Shown piece by piece: positions 1-10,863 of a DNA stretch of 64,000 nt; position 1 is the stretch's first letter, and every line of letters starts with the position of its first letter. A program made the translations under genes and the position numbers. The notes below the pieces were generated by a model. That model was not told the DNA's origin. It worked only from the letters and a program-made list of their open reading frames with translations, and ran no database searches. Origin of the DNA: a bacterium (GTDB taxonomy: Bacteria; Zixibacteria; MSB-5A5; GN15; FEB-12); contig JAHLKV010000002.1 in assembly GCA_020444475.1 (NCBI GenBank), positions 789,947 through 853,946 of the forward strand. Direction: 5' to 3'.

Positions 1-1
1 C

Positions 2-955
2 GAAGAAGCGATCGAGTGTCGCGACGCCGGCTGGCCGCGCAGGATAATGATCCTCGGTCCGATCCCGACCGATCAGGCCGACGCCGTCTGCGAGTACGAT
101 CTGGAGCCGGTCGTGTTTGACACCGCAGCACTAACCGCTCTTGGCCGGGCGGGGAGGAAGGCCGGCAAGCAGGTGCTGACCCACCTCAAGCTCGAAACCG
201 GTACCAACCGTCAGGGCATAACCGAGAAAGACATCTCTCGCTTTGCGGCCATATACAAAAAGTATCCGCAGCTGAAGCGCCCCTACGGCGCCAGTATGCA
301 TTTCGCGAATATCGAAGACACCACCAGTCACAACTACGCCGATCAGCAGTTGCGCGAATTCAAGCGCCTGGTCGGCCTGCTCGGCAAAGCCGGGATCAAA
401 CCGGAAATATTGCACACGGCCAGTTCGGCGGCACTGATCCTGTTCGACAAGACGAGGTACGACCTGGTCCGGCCGGGCATCTCCCTCTACGGCTACTGGC
501 CGTCGAAAGAAACCTACCTGTCCTACCGACTGCTTGGTGGCGACAACGAGATTTTCGAGCCGGTCCTCTCCTGGCGGACCACCGTCACGCAGGTCAAAAA
601 ACTGCCGGCCGACAGCTTTATCGGCTATGGCTGCACCTACCGGACTACTGCTCCGACCACCCTGGCGGTGCTGCCGGTGGGGTACTACGACGGTTACCCG
701 AGGGCGCTGTCGAATCAGGCCTATGTGCTGATAAACGGCCGCCGGGCGCCGGTGCGGGGGAGGATCTGTATGAATCTGATGATGGTCGATGTTACCGATA
801 TCACGGGCGTGTCGGTGGGGACGAGAGTGACTCTGCTGGGGGCTGACGGTTCCGAGCAACTCACCGCCGGTGGGCTGGCGGCCTGGGGACAGACTATACA
901 CTATGAGATTCTAAGCCGCATATCACCCGCCATCAGCCGGGCCATAGTAGAGTAA
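2..955 (+). CDS. alr: Alanine racemase, 5'-truncated by window edge
   Basis: Open frame continues upstream of ATG 47 to the window start; C-terminal alanine racemase features (RPGISLYGY, LPVGYYDGYPR, GRICMNLMMVDVTD). Confidence 0.93.
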   Translation, partial: EEAIECRDAGWPRRIMILGPIPTDQADAVCEYDLEPVVFDTAALTALGRAGRKAGKQVLTHLKLETGTNRQGITEKDISRFAAIYKKYPQLKRPYGASMHFANIEDTTSHNYADQQLREFKRLVGLLGKAGIKPEILHTASSAALILFDKTRYDLVRPGISLYGYWPSKETYLSYRLLGGDNEIFEPVLSWRTTVTQVKKLPADSFIGYGCTYRTTAPTTLAVLPVGYYDGYPRALSNQAYVLINGRRAPVRGRICMNLMMVDVTDITGVSVGTRVTLLGADGSEQLTAGGLAAWGQTIHYEILSRISPAISRAIVE

Positions 956-1047
956 AAAAACCCACGTAGATGAGGAAAATCATCTTCGTAACTGTAAATC
1001 ATTGGCGGGCATGGCCGACTTTGTGAATGTATGGTACAAAATTCACC

Positions 1048-1076
1048 TTGACAGTAATTGCGCAGGCGCATAATAT
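1048..1076 (+). promoter_or_regulatory. Sigma70-type promoter of rex
   Basis: TTGACA (1048-1053), 17-bp spacer, TAATAT (1071-1076), upstream of rex ATG 1161. Confidence 0.6.
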
Positions 1077-1078
1077 TC

Positions 1079-1096
1079 TTGTGAAGCTTTTCACAT
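1079..1096. promoter_or_regulatory. Candidate Rex operator
   Basis: TTGTGAAGCTTTTCACAT matches the Rex consensus TTGTGAANNNNTTCACAA at all but the last base; located just downstream of the -10 box and upstream of rex. Confidence 0.75.
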
Positions 1097-1160
1097 AAGC
1101 TGGGGTTGTGGGCTGTTTGGAAATAACGCCTTTTTCGGCACAAGTTGATCTGCGGAGACG

Positions 1161-1808
1161 ATGACCAAAAAGCGAATATCCGAATCGACGATTCACCGGC
1201 TTTCTCTCTACTACCGGGCGCTGTCGTTGCTCGAAAAAGAGAACTACGACACTGTCTCATCCAAAGAGCTGGCCAAGCGCGAAAAACTAACCCCGGCACA
1301 GGTCCGCAAAGACCTCTCGTTTTTCGGGACCTTCGGCACCCGTGGACTCGGCTACCCGGTACGCGAACTCAAACACCAGATTTCATCGATTCTCGGTATT
1401 GACCGTGTCTGGCGCGTGGCGCTGGTCGGTGTGGGTAATATCGGCTCCGCACTGGTCAGCTACAAGGAATTCGCCAAACAGGGCTTCCAGATAGTCAAGC
1501 TGTTCGACAACGACCAACGCAAGATCGGCTCCAACCACAAAGGGATCGTCATCGCGGATATCGCCAATCTCGAAAACGAACTTCGCGAATCGAATATCGA
1601 AATCGTCGTCCTGGCGGTCCCGGCCACGGTCGCCCAGTATATCACGGATGATGTTGTCAGGGCCGGAATCAAAGCGATCCTGAATTTCGCTCCGGTGAAT
1701 CTCAAGGTGCCGCCCGATGTTTACCTTCGGCATGAAAACATGTCGATGGAGCTGGAATATTTGTCGTTTGCGCTGGTGAACAACCACGCGCCCAAACGGT
1801 CGAAGTAA
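1161..1808 (+). CDS. rex: Redox-sensing transcriptional repressor Rex
   Basis: Winged-helix N-terminus (SSKELAKREKLTPAQVRKDLSFFGTFGTRGLGY) and Rossmann motif VGVGNIGSAL. Confidence 0.95.
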   Translation: MTKKRISESTIHRLSLYYRALSLLEKENYDTVSSKELAKREKLTPAQVRKDLSFFGTFGTRGLGYPVRELKHQISSILGIDRVWRVALVGVGNIGSALVSYKEFAKQGFQIVKLFDNDQRKIGSNHKGIVIADIANLENELRESNIEIVVLAVPATVAQYITDDVVRAGIKAILNFAPVNLKVPPDVYLRHENMSMELEYLSFALVNNHAPKRSK

Positions 1809-1926
1809 TACAGATACCTGTCCAGGGATGGACAGGGTGCTACTACTTTTTGTAAGCGTCCTTTTACGCGCGCGGTCCGGCCGCCAACCGGACCGCGTAT
1901 TTTGTGTGTGGTACGGGTCGACGCAT

Positions 1927-1986
1927 CATGTGGTGCACGGGGACGTACTCCACACACATGTAGGCCGTGGCTGCTTGCAGCCCGGC
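1927..1986. repeat. Intergenic hairpin modules F-variant plus E
   Basis: CATGTGGTGcacggggacgtactCCACACACATG followed by GTAGGCCGTGGCTGCTTGCAGCCCGGC; E recurs at 29028 and 63801, F at 15361, 15609, 31788 and 32131. Confidence 0.7.
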
Positions 1987-2103
1987 TATTGCTGTCGAGG
2001 ACTCAGACTGGTTGTGAAGAACCCACAGCAAGCTGTGGGCGACCCGACTCCCCCTCAACTTCCCTTGTCTTCTTCCGATCCAGTGTGTATAAAGCACATA
2101 CCT

Positions 2104-3096
2104 ATGAAGAAACTTACAGTTACCATACTCGTGCTGCTGTTTTTCTGTGCCCCGCTCGTCACGGCTCAGACATTGTCCGGGCCGGACTCGCTCAAACACT
2201 ACCAGCTGCAGGGCCGTCGCGCCATCAAGGGCGGCGATCTCGAAACCGCCCGCACTGCCTGGACCCGCGTCCTGCAGATGTCGCCGGACAATTTCGAAGC
2301 GCTTCTCAATCTCGGCACCGCGTATACCGGCACCGGCCGCAACGAGCAGGCTTTGGTCTATTTCCGGAAAGCGTACGAGGTTGACTCCTCGGTCGCCGAA
2401 GTCAGCAACAACCTGGGCGCCGTCTACGCCAACCTTGGTCGCCCCGATGAATCGATCCTCGCCTACCGGCGGGCGATTCGGCTCGACTCCACCGAAGCGC
2501 GCTACTACGCCAATCTCGGCCTGGCCTATATCGAATTCGGCCGTCCGTACGACGCCCTCACGCCGCTTCGCACGGCTAACTCGCTTCAGCCCGGCACCGC
2601 GCTGGTTTTGTATTCGATGGCTAACGCTTTCGCTTCGCAGCGTGTGCTCGACAGCGCCGAGATCTACTACACGAAAGCTGCCAACGCCGGCAACGCCACT
2701 TCCGAGTTGCTCTTTTTCCTGGGCACGGTTCAACGCAACCGGGGCAACTACCCTGCCGCCGATACCAGTTTCCGCGCCGCACTGGTGAAAACTCCCGACT
2801 ACAAAGAGTGCCGCCAGGCGCTCGGGCTGCTTCTGTTGCAGGGCGGTCGATACGAAGAAGCTACCGAGCAGTTCGAACAGGTCGTACAGCTCGACAATGA
2901 ATTTTATCCCGGCGTGATCGCTCTTGGTGTCGGCTGCTCTATGACCGGCCGGTTCGCCGAAGCGGACTCTATCCTTCAGACCCTTTACGCGGTTGACACC
3001 GCCAAGGCCTTCCAGATGCTGAACCTGATCGACGCCGAGTCCGCCCGCCGCCGCTCCCGGGAGAAGGAACAGAGCCTGCAGCAGGGCGGAAACTAG
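2104..3096 (+). CDS. Secreted TPR-repeat protein
   Basis: Start MKKLTVTILVLLFFCAPLVTAQ (signal peptide) chosen over the longer ORF; multiple TPR units (LLNLGTAYTGTGRNEQALVYFRKA etc.). Confidence 0.85.
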   Translation: MKKLTVTILVLLFFCAPLVTAQTLSGPDSLKHYQLQGRRAIKGGDLETARTAWTRVLQMSPDNFEALLNLGTAYTGTGRNEQALVYFRKAYEVDSSVAEVSNNLGAVYANLGRPDESILAYRRAIRLDSTEARYYANLGLAYIEFGRPYDALTPLRTANSLQPGTALVLYSMANAFASQRVLDSAEIYYTKAANAGNATSELLFFLGTVQRNRGNYPAADTSFRAALVKTPDYKECRQALGLLLLQGGRYEEATEQFEQVVQLDNEFYPGVIALGVGCSMTGRFAEADSILQTLYAVDTAKAFQMLNLIDAESARRRSREKEQSLQQGGN

Positions 3097-3268
3097 CCGC
3101 GCGCGGCCCGCATTCGACCCGACAGTTCAAGGCAATTGATTCCACCACAAGTGGTTGCGGCCACACAATTGCTTACCTAAAATCAACCGGAAACTAACTG
3201 GTTTTCCGCCTTCAACTGGGCGATACTCCCGGCATCACCCGATCACTCTGTACCCACAGGAGAACGTG

Positions 3269-3442
3269 ATGCCGAAACTCTTTGAGCCCGTCAAACGGTC
3301 CACCACCCCGGACATCCGGCACTGGCATTCCTGCAAGCTCCAGAACCTGAACACAACCCGCTTCGAGGAAGCCGTCAACAACATTCTCAACGGTCGCTGC
3401 CGACTGGTCACACCCAAACGCGAGGTCTCCGTTCGGAGCTGA
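3269..3442 (+). CDS. Small hypothetical protein (57 aa)
   Basis: ATG 3269 preceded by RBS-like cacaggagaacgtg; no recognised domain. Confidence 0.4.
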   Translation: MPKLFEPVKRSTTPDIRHWHSCKLQNLNTTRFEEAVNNILNGRCRLVTPKREVSVRS

Positions 3443-3562
3443 CCGGGCACACTAAAATTCATCCGGCGTGCGAGGCCGACGCTGTAACATTTCGTTGAAT
3501 TGCGCTGTCTCATCGAGGTATATATCTTCACAAACCAGCACGATTTACACGAAGGAGCCTCC

Positions 3563-5263
3563 ATGTCCGCAGCACATCCCCGGACAACCGTCCGCCGCCA
3601 TCCGATCGTCGTCCTCTGTCTGCTTGCCCTGACATTTCTGCTTTCGGCCACTGTCAGTGCTAAGACGCTGCCGGAGAAGTTTGATGAGTACTGCCGGGGA
3701 GCAAACGACGTCCTCCGCTTCCACGGCGCCGTCCTGGTTGCCAAAGACGGCAAGGTGATTTTCGAGAACGGCTACGGCTGGGCGTCGGTGCAGTTCGATG
3801 TCCCCAACACCGCCCAGACCAGATACCTGATTGGATCGGTCACCAAGAACTTCACCGCCGCCGCGATTCTGCAACTCGAAGAGCAGGGGAAACTGAGTGT
3901 CGACGATCCGATTTCGAAGTACCTGGATCAGTTCCCGCCCGAGATCGGCGACAAAGTTACCATCCACCACTTGCTGACCCACACCTCGGGCGTGCACAGC
4001 TTTACCGATATCGCCGATGTCATGGCGCGACGCTCGATGGCGATGACGCCCGAAGAAATCCTCGGTACGTTCTCGCATCTCCCACTCGATTTCGAACCGG
4101 GCAGCGACTGGAAATACAGCAACTCCGGCTACTTCCTGCTTGGACTGATAATCGAGAAGGTCAGCGACCAGAGCTACGAAGACTATCTGCAGGAACACAT
4201 TCTCGGACCGGCAGGTATGACCAACTCCGGCTACTATCACGGTGACCGTATCGTCGATAAGATGGCGAACGGCTACTCGATCGATCCGGACAGAAACCTG
4301 ATTAACGCTCCCTGCATCGACATGTCCCTGCCGTTTTCCGCCGGCGCGCTCTATTCCACGGTCGGCGATCTCTATCTCTGGGATCGCGCCCTCACCACCG
4401 ACCGCATCTTGAGCGAAGCGTCGAAGAAGAAGATGTTTACTCCGGTGAAAAACGAGTACGGTTATGGCTGGGGCATCACCACGGCGGTCGATCATCCGGT
4501 CATCCAGCACACCGGCGGGATCGACGGCTACAGTTCGATCCTACAGCGCTTTTACGAAGACGATGCCTGTATTGTGGTACTGACCAACACCGATGAAGGC
4601 ACTGCGGGTCGGGTAGCGATGGCCCTGGCCGCTATCCTGTTCGACAAGCCGTACGATGTCCCTGTGCATAAAGAACCAGTGGCTTCGGACGAATCCGTGT
4701 GGCCGGACTATGTCGGTCTCTACCGGATCGACACCAACGACTATCGCATGGTCAGCTTGACCGACGGCAAGCTCTTCTCGCAGCGCACCGGCACTGGAAG
4801 AATCCAGATCCTCCCCGAAGCCACCGACAAGTTCTTTTTCGACCATGACAACAGCGTCACCCTGACGTTCGTGCGCGACGACAACGGCACGGTCGTGAAG
4901 CACATTATCCACCAGCAGGGAGAAGACAACACGGCAGTGAAACTGCCCGACAACGAGGCTGCCGAGATCATGGCGGAGTTATTCCCGGTTGAGAAGGCGG
5001 TCGATGCGGCCGTGTTTCAGGATTATGTCGGGGAATACCAGCTCGCACCGGGCTTTATTCTCACGGTTCGTACCCGCGACGACCGCCTGTTTACTCAGGC
5101 CACCGGCCAGGGCGAGTTTGAGTTGTATGCCAGTGACACGGATGAGTACTTCCTGCGCGTCGTCGAGGCACAGATATCGTTTGTGCGCGATGATGCCGGC
5201 AAGGTGACGTCGCTGATTCTGCATCAGAACGGCCGCGACATGCCGGCGGAGAAAATTCGCTAG
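3563..5263 (+). CDS. Serine hydrolase of the beta-lactamase/PBP (class C-like) family
   Basis: SVTK (SxxK), YSN and HTGG motifs; signal peptide; RBS gaaggag before ATG 3563. Confidence 0.92.
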   Translation: MSAAHPRTTVRRHPIVVLCLLALTFLLSATVSAKTLPEKFDEYCRGANDVLRFHGAVLVAKDGKVIFENGYGWASVQFDVPNTAQTRYLIGSVTKNFTAAAILQLEEQGKLSVDDPISKYLDQFPPEIGDKVTIHHLLTHTSGVHSFTDIADVMARRSMAMTPEEILGTFSHLPLDFEPGSDWKYSNSGYFLLGLIIEKVSDQSYEDYLQEHILGPAGMTNSGYYHGDRIVDKMANGYSIDPDRNLINAPCIDMSLPFSAGALYSTVGDLYLWDRALTTDRILSEASKKKMFTPVKNEYGYGWGITTAVDHPVIQHTGGIDGYSSILQRFYEDDACIVVLTNTDEGTAGRVAMALAAILFDKPYDVPVHKEPVASDESVWPDYVGLYRIDTNDYRMVSLTDGKLFSQRTGTGRIQILPEATDKFFFDHDNSVTLTFVRDDNGTVVKHIIHQQGEDNTAVKLPDNEAAEIMAELFPVEKAVDAAVFQDYVGEYQLAPGFILTVRTRDDRLFTQATGQGEFELYASDTDEYFLRVVEAQISFVRDDAGKVTSLILHQNGRDMPAEKIR

Positions 5264-5350
5264 CCCACGCTCTTGTCGGTTAGCGATTTAGCGGAACGGC
5301 GCCGTCGGATCTGCTCGTCCGGCGGCCCGTTTCGTCTTTTTTATGGGGGG

Positions 5351-5884
5351 TCAATAACGGCTGCGAGCGCTTTTGCGCTTTACGGCAGTCACGATGACGG
5401 GCACTATCACCAACTGCAGCACCAGACCGGGCAAACTGGCGGTCAGCACGCCGGTCGTGAAGTACTCAGCGGCCGTATAGGGCAGAGCGATGAAACTCGC
5501 CAGCACCAGCAGCGCAATCACGAACATCAACCGCCCCAGCACCATCGCGGTTAGCAACGATGCATACACGTTCCATTTGAACCGCATGTATGTCAAACCC
5601 GCCACCAGCCCATAGACGGGAAGCTCCAGCGTCATCAGCGGCACCGCATAGGCCGGCGGCAGTCCCGTAATCAGCGCCGACAGACCCGGTGCCAGCAGTC
5701 CCACCAGCAGCCCCGAAGCCGGACCGACCAGCATCCCGGCCAACAGCACCGGAAGGTGCATGGGGAGCAACACACGCGCGAACAGCGGATTGACGTAGTG
5801 CACGCCGAGCGGTAACAGAACCGCGAGCGCTAAGAGAAGCGAAGTGTGAGCGATGAATCTCGTGCCGGAGGCAGCCATGTGCAC
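5351..5884 (-). CDS. ECF transporter S component-like membrane protein
   Basis: About six hydrophobic segments; LPMHLPVLLAGMLVGPASGLLVGLLAPGLS resembles ECF S subunits. Confidence 0.65.
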   Translation of the reverse strand: MHMAASGTRFIAHTSLLLALAVLLPLGVHYVNPLFARVLLPMHLPVLLAGMLVGPASGLLVGLLAPGLSALITGLPPAYAVPLMTLELPVYGLVAGLTYMRFKWNVYASLLTAMVLGRLMFVIALLVLASFIALPYTAAEYFTTGVLTASLPGLVLQLVIVPVIVTAVKRKSARSRY

Positions 5885-5894
5885 CTGCCGAGGC

Positions 5895-6500
5895 TTACTT
5901 GTTGGTTACCGCACAGGCCAAATAGAGGCCGGGATGATCCTCGATCCGAACGGTCTTAAAGTTGGAAAGACTGAACAGTTCGGCCATTTTCTCCCGGGGA
6001 GGCAGGTGATCGTCGGCAAGCAGTCCGCCGGCCCGCTTGTGCTCTTCGGAAAGCTCTTTCGATGACGCGAGATAGATGATGCACAGCTGGGCGCCGGATC
6101 TGAGCACCCGATGCGCCTCGGCGAGCGCCTTTTTCGGGTCGGAGAAGTTGTCGAACGATGAAAACGACACCGCCATATCAAACGTATCGGGCTTGAACGG
6201 AAGGTTGGTAGCGTCGGCATCAACCACATTTACGTTCTCGAACGGGAAATTGCGGTGCGCCCGGGTGGCCATGCGGAGCGAGAAATCGACACCGGTGATA
6301 GTCCCGTCCGGACCGATCTTTCGCCGGAGGAGGTCAAACAGAACTCCGGTCCCGCATCCGATATCGAGAATATGCCACCCCTTGTCAATTCCCATCCCCT
6401 CAACAAGGTGTGAAAGACGCTCGAAATCCTCGGCGGTGAACATCAGATCCCACTCGGCGGCGAGGGAATCGTAAAACGCTTGGTGTTTGTCGTGCGACAT
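5895..6500 (-). CDS. Class I SAM-dependent methyltransferase
   Basis: Motif I ILDIGCGTGVLFD; UbiE-like fold features. Confidence 0.88.
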   Translation of the reverse strand: MSHDKHQAFYDSLAAEWDLMFTAEDFERLSHLVEGMGIDKGWHILDIGCGTGVLFDLLRRKIGPDGTITGVDFSLRMATRAHRNFPFENVNVVDADATNLPFKPDTFDMAVSFSSFDNFSDPKKALAEAHRVLRSGAQLCIIYLASSKELSEEHKRAGGLLADDHLPPREKMAELFSLSNFKTVRIEDHPGLYLACAVTNK

Positions 6501-6747
6501 CGGCCTAATCTACGACCGATGTCCAAGGTGGTCAAGACCTTTCGGCCCCGAGCGCCGCGCTCCTCCACAAAGTGATACTGCATTACCGGAAATCTCTTTT
6601 GAGCCGGAAACAGCGGCCGTATATTGCGGGTTACCTTTGATGTTGCCCCTGCCAGAACTGACAGGCGGCTCCGGATTGTATAACCGTTCCAGGATCGCCT
6701 TTCACGATGTTCGGCGATCTGTCCTTCTCGGGAGGTAGGACCCGACT

Positions 6748-9609
6748 ATGGCTCGCACCAGCCGCTCCAAAAACGGACAGGATTTTCTCTATATTAAAGG
6801 GGCACGCGAACATAACCTGAAGAATATCGATGTTCGCATTCCCCGCGATACACTGACTGTTATCACCGGCCTCTCCGGCTCCGGCAAAAGCTCGCTGGCG
6901 TTTGACACTATCTACGCCGAAGGACAGCGCCGCTATGTCGAGTCACTTTCGGCCTACGCCCGGCAGTTTCTGGGGCTGATGGAGAAGCCCGATGTCGACT
7001 TTATCGAAGGGCTTTCGCCGGCCATCTCGATCGAACAGAAGGGAGCGGCCAAGAATCCGCGCTCGACGGTTGGCACGGTCACCGAAATCTACGACTACCT
7101 GAGGCTCCTGTTCGCCCGCGTCGGTGTCCAGCACTGCCTCAAGTGCGGGCAGCCGATCACCCAGCAGACGGTCGAGCAGATCGTTGATTCCGTGCTCAGT
7201 TTCGAAGAGGGCTCGCGCCTGATGGTCCTCGCGCCGCTCGTGCGCGGCAAGAAGGGGGAGCACAAGGAAATCATCGACGAGGCCCGCAAAGAGGGATTCG
7301 TGCGGTTGCGGATCGACGGTGAGTTGATTGAATCAGACAGCGATATCAATCTCGACAAGAAGAAGAAGCACACTATCGAAGCGGTCGTTGACCGTTTGGT
7401 CGTCAAGGCCAAGTCCAAGCGACGACTGGCCGACTCGGTCGAGACGGCGCTCAAGATGGGGCAGGGGACGGTTCTCATCAATATCAAAAACGACGATTTG
7501 CTCTACTCCGAGAAATACGCCTGTCTGGACTGCAATATCAGCTACGATGAACTCAGCCCGCGGCTGTTCTCGTTCAACTCCCCGCACGGGGCGTGTAAGT
7601 CGTGCGACGGGCTCGGGCAGACGATGGAGATCGATCCCGATCTGGTCGTGCCGGACAAGTCGCTTTCCATCTCCGATGGCGCTATCCGTCCCTGGGGCGG
7701 CGCCGACATGTCCAACTGGTACCGTTATATGCTGCGCGGGGTCGCCAACCACTACGGTTTCAAATTCGGCACCGCCTTCAACAAGCTGCCCCAGAAAATA
7801 CAGGATGTGCTGCTGTACGGCTCCGGCAAGGAAGAAATCACCTTCGAGTACGAACGCACCAGCGGCAAGGGACGGGGGTCGGGAGTTTACAACGCCCCGT
7901 TCGAAGGTGTCATCCCGCATCTCGGACGCCGCTACAAACAGACCGAATCATCGGGCGTCCGCCAGTGGATCGAAAACTATATGGCCATTCGTCCCTGCCC
8001 GGTCTGTAAGGGGGCCCGCCTTCGCCCCGAAGCGCTGGCGGTGATTATCGATCGCGAGACGATCGACTCGGTTGCCGCCATGTCGATCAAACAAGCGTCG
8101 GACTACTTCACCCACATCACGCTCAACAGCCGCCAGGCGACCATCGCCAAACAGATTCTCAAGGAGATCCGCGAGCGGCTCGATTTTCTTACCAATGTTG
8201 GACTGGACTATCTGACCCTCGACCGGGCCGCCTCGACTCTCTCCGGCGGCGAAGCCCAGCGCATCAGGCTGGCCACCCAGATCGGTTCGCGGCTGGTCGG
8301 CGTGTTGTATATCCTCGATGAACCCTCGATCGGCCTCCACCAGCGGGATAACCAGCGCCTGCTCAGCACCCTGATCGAACTTCGCGATCTCGGCAACACC
8401 GTGCTGGTCGTCGAGCACGACCGCGAGACCATCGAACAAGCCGACTACGTGATCGATCTCGGCCCCGGCGCCGGCGTGCACGGGGGACTGATTGTCGCCG
8501 AAGGGACTCCCGCGGACATTCTCAAGAGCGAGAAGTCGATCACCGGGCAATACCTCTGCGACAAACGCACCATCTCCATTCCACGAGAACGCCGCGAGTC
8601 GAACGGCTCGATGATCACGCTCGCCGGTGCGCGCGGCAACAACCTCAAGGATGTCGAGACCACCATCCCGCTCGGTTTGCTTGTCTGTGTGACCGGGGTT
8701 TCGGGATCGGGCAAATCGACTCTTATCAATGAGACACTCTACCGCATTCTCTCGCGGCACTTCTTCGCCTCCCGGCAGGCGCCGCTGCCGTATGAAAACA
8801 TCACCGGGCTGGAGCATATCGACAAAGTGATTGATATCGACCAGTCGCCGATCGGCCGCACGCCGCGCTCGAACCCGGCCACCTACACCGGCGTCTTTAC
8901 CTACATCCGCGATTTGTTCTCCACCCTGCCGGAGTCCAAGGCGCGCGGCTATATGCCGGGACGGTTTTCGTTCAATGTCAAGGGGGGGCGGTGCGAAGCG
9001 TGCGAAGGGGATGGGGTCAACAAGATCGAGATGCACTTCCTGCCCGATGTCTACGTAACCTGCGATGTCTGCAAAGGCAAACGCTACAACCGCGAGACAC
9101 TCGAAGTCACCTACAAAGGGCGCAACATCGCCGACATTCTGAACATGACGGTCGAAGAGGCCCTCGCCTTTTTCGAAAACATCCCGCGCGTCAAAAACAA
9201 ATTGCTCACCCTCATGCAGGTCGGGCTTGGCTATATCCGGCTCGGCCAGCAGGCGACGACCTTATCCGGCGGCGAGGCCCAGCGCGTGAAGCTGGCCACC
9301 GAGCTGTCCAAGATCGCCACCGGCAAGACGATGTACATTCTCGATGAACCGACCACCGGCCTGCATTTCGAAGACATCCGCATGCTGCTCGGCGTGCTCA
9401 ACGAACTGGTCGACCGTGGCAACACCGTGCTGGTGATTGAGCATAATCTCGATGTCATCAAAACCGCCGACTGGATTATCGATATCGGTCCCGAAGGGGG
9501 CGATGAGGGCGGCCGGATTATCGCCGCCGGGACACCGGAGGAGGTCACCAAAGTTAAAGAGAGCCACACCGGCCGGTTTCTGAAAGATGTGCTGAAGAAC
9601 GGGCGGTGA
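6748..9609 (+). CDS. uvrA: Excinuclease ABC subunit A
   Basis: Two Walker A motifs, two LSGGEAQR signatures and CxxC zinc modules; full-length 953 aa. Confidence 0.98.
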   Translation: MARTSRSKNGQDFLYIKGAREHNLKNIDVRIPRDTLTVITGLSGSGKSSLAFDTIYAEGQRRYVESLSAYARQFLGLMEKPDVDFIEGLSPAISIEQKGAAKNPRSTVGTVTEIYDYLRLLFARVGVQHCLKCGQPITQQTVEQIVDSVLSFEEGSRLMVLAPLVRGKKGEHKEIIDEARKEGFVRLRIDGELIESDSDINLDKKKKHTIEAVVDRLVVKAKSKRRLADSVETALKMGQGTVLINIKNDDLLYSEKYACLDCNISYDELSPRLFSFNSPHGACKSCDGLGQTMEIDPDLVVPDKSLSISDGAIRPWGGADMSNWYRYMLRGVANHYGFKFGTAFNKLPQKIQDVLLYGSGKEEITFEYERTSGKGRGSGVYNAPFEGVIPHLGRRYKQTESSGVRQWIENYMAIRPCPVCKGARLRPEALAVIIDRETIDSVAAMSIKQASDYFTHITLNSRQATIAKQILKEIRERLDFLTNVGLDYLTLDRAASTLSGGEAQRIRLATQIGSRLVGVLYILDEPSIGLHQRDNQRLLSTLIELRDLGNTVLVVEHDRETIEQADYVIDLGPGAGVHGGLIVAEGTPADILKSEKSITGQYLCDKRTISIPRERRESNGSMITLAGARGNNLKDVETTIPLGLLVCVTGVSGSGKSTLINETLYRILSRHFFASRQAPLPYENITGLEHIDKVIDIDQSPIGRTPRSNPATYTGVFTYIRDLFSTLPESKARGYMPGRFSFNVKGGRCEACEGDGVNKIEMHFLPDVYVTCDVCKGKRYNRETLEVTYKGRNIADILNMTVEEALAFFENIPRVKNKLLTLMQVGLGYIRLGQQATTLSGGEAQRVKLATELSKIATGKTMYILDEPTTGLHFEDIRMLLGVLNELVDRGNTVLVIEHNLDVIKTADWIIDIGPEGGDEGGRIIAAGTPEEVTKVKESHTGRFLKDVLKNGR

Positions 9610-9690
9610 GACAGGCGGAGCCTGACTTCCTGACAATCTAGTTGAACTCCCCGGCGGCAAGCCGTATCATCGGTGCGGAGGCACACTGCT

Positions 9691-10863
9691 ATGAACATCG
9701 AACAGATCCAGGCGTACCTGAACGAACATAACCTCGACGGCTGGCTTATGGCCGATTTCCACGGCCGCAACGATATCGCCATGCGCATGCTCGGGATCAC
9801 CGGCATGGTCACCCGCCGCTCCTTCTATTTCATTCCGTCCGAAGGCGAACCGACCGCACTGGTGCACAATATCGAAGCGGCCAAATTCACCGCTGTTCCC
9901 GGCACCGTCAAGCTCTACTCCGGCTACAAACAGCTCGAGTCGGAACTGCATACCCTGCTTCACAATGTTAACCGCATTGCGATGGAGTACTCGCCGATGG
10001 GGCGTCTGCCGTATGTCGGGCTGGTCGAAGCCGGTACGATCGAGTTGATCCGCGATCTCGGCCCGGAAATCGTCTCGTCGGCTGACATGGTGGCGCTGTT
10101 CATGGCCGCCCTCACGCCCGAACAGATGGCCATGGCGCGCATGGCCGCCCGCAACCTGATCGAAATCAAAGACCAGACGTTCGAATTCATCCGCACGTCC
10201 CTGACAGACCACAAGTCTGTCACCGAACACGATGTTTGCCAGTTCATCCGAGGCAAGTTCGATGAGTACGACATGGAAACCGGCAGCGGACCAAACTGCT
10301 CGGTCGACTCGCACGCTGGCGATCCGCACTACGAACCGTCCGAGGAGAGTTCCGCGGTCATCAAGAAGGGCCAGCTGATCCTCGTAGACATGTGGGCCAA
10401 AATCAAGCACGATGACGCCGTCTATGGCGACATCACCTGGATGGCGTTCGCCGGGTCGAAAGAGGAGATCCCAGCGAAGTATGTCGAGATGTTCGCCGTC
10501 CTCGTCAAAGCGCGCGACCGCGCGATTGCTTTTCTCCGCGAAAACATCGACAGCCGCCCGGTCTATGGCTACGAAGTCGACGACGCCTGCCGCGAGGTGA
10601 TCGAGAAAGCCGGCTACGGCAAGTACTTCGTCCACCGCACCGGTCACTCCATCACCACCAGCGAGCACGGCAGCGGCCCGAATATCGACAACCTCGAAAC
10701 GGAAGACCGCCGCAAGCTGCAGAAGGGACATTTGTTCTCGATCGAGCCCGGCATCTACATGGCCGATTGCGGCTTCCGAACCGAAATCGACGTTTTGATC
10801 GGACACGACGGTGTCGAAATTGTTTCCCTGCCGCTCCAGACAGAGATCGTTGCACTTTTCTGA
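9691..10863 (+). CDS. M24 family Xaa-Pro aminopeptidase/dipeptidase
   Basis: Creatinase/prolidase N-domain plus M24 metal-site segments (ILVDMWAK, HRTGHSI, FSIEPGIY). Confidence 0.9.
   Translation: MNIEQIQAYLNEHNLDGWLMADFHGRNDIAMRMLGITGMVTRRSFYFIPSEGEPTALVHNIEAAKFTAVPGTVKLYSGYKQLESELHTLLHNVNRIAMEYSPMGRLPYVGLVEAGTIELIRDLGPEIVSSADMVALFMAALTPEQMAMARMAARNLIEIKDQTFEFIRTSLTDHKSVTEHDVCQFIRGKFDEYDMETGSGPNCSVDSHAGDPHYEPSEESSAVIKKGQLILVDMWAKIKHDDAVYGDITWMAFAGSKEEIPAKYVEMFAVLVKARDRAIAFLRENIDSRPVYGYEVDDACREVIEKAGYGKYFVHRTGHSITTSEHGSGPNIDNLETEDRRKLQKGHLFSIEPGIYMADCGFRTEIDVLIGHDGVEIVSLPLQTEIVALF

Noticed and set aside
7948-9036. Long minus-strand ORF (362 aa) antisense to uvrA
   Set aside because: Antisense shadow of a high-GC coding frame; no domain, and uvrA is unambiguous on the plus strand.
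9612-9624. CAGGCGGAGCCTG palindrome after uvrA
   Set aside because: Short 5-bp arms, no second copy recognised; too weak to assign to module B.
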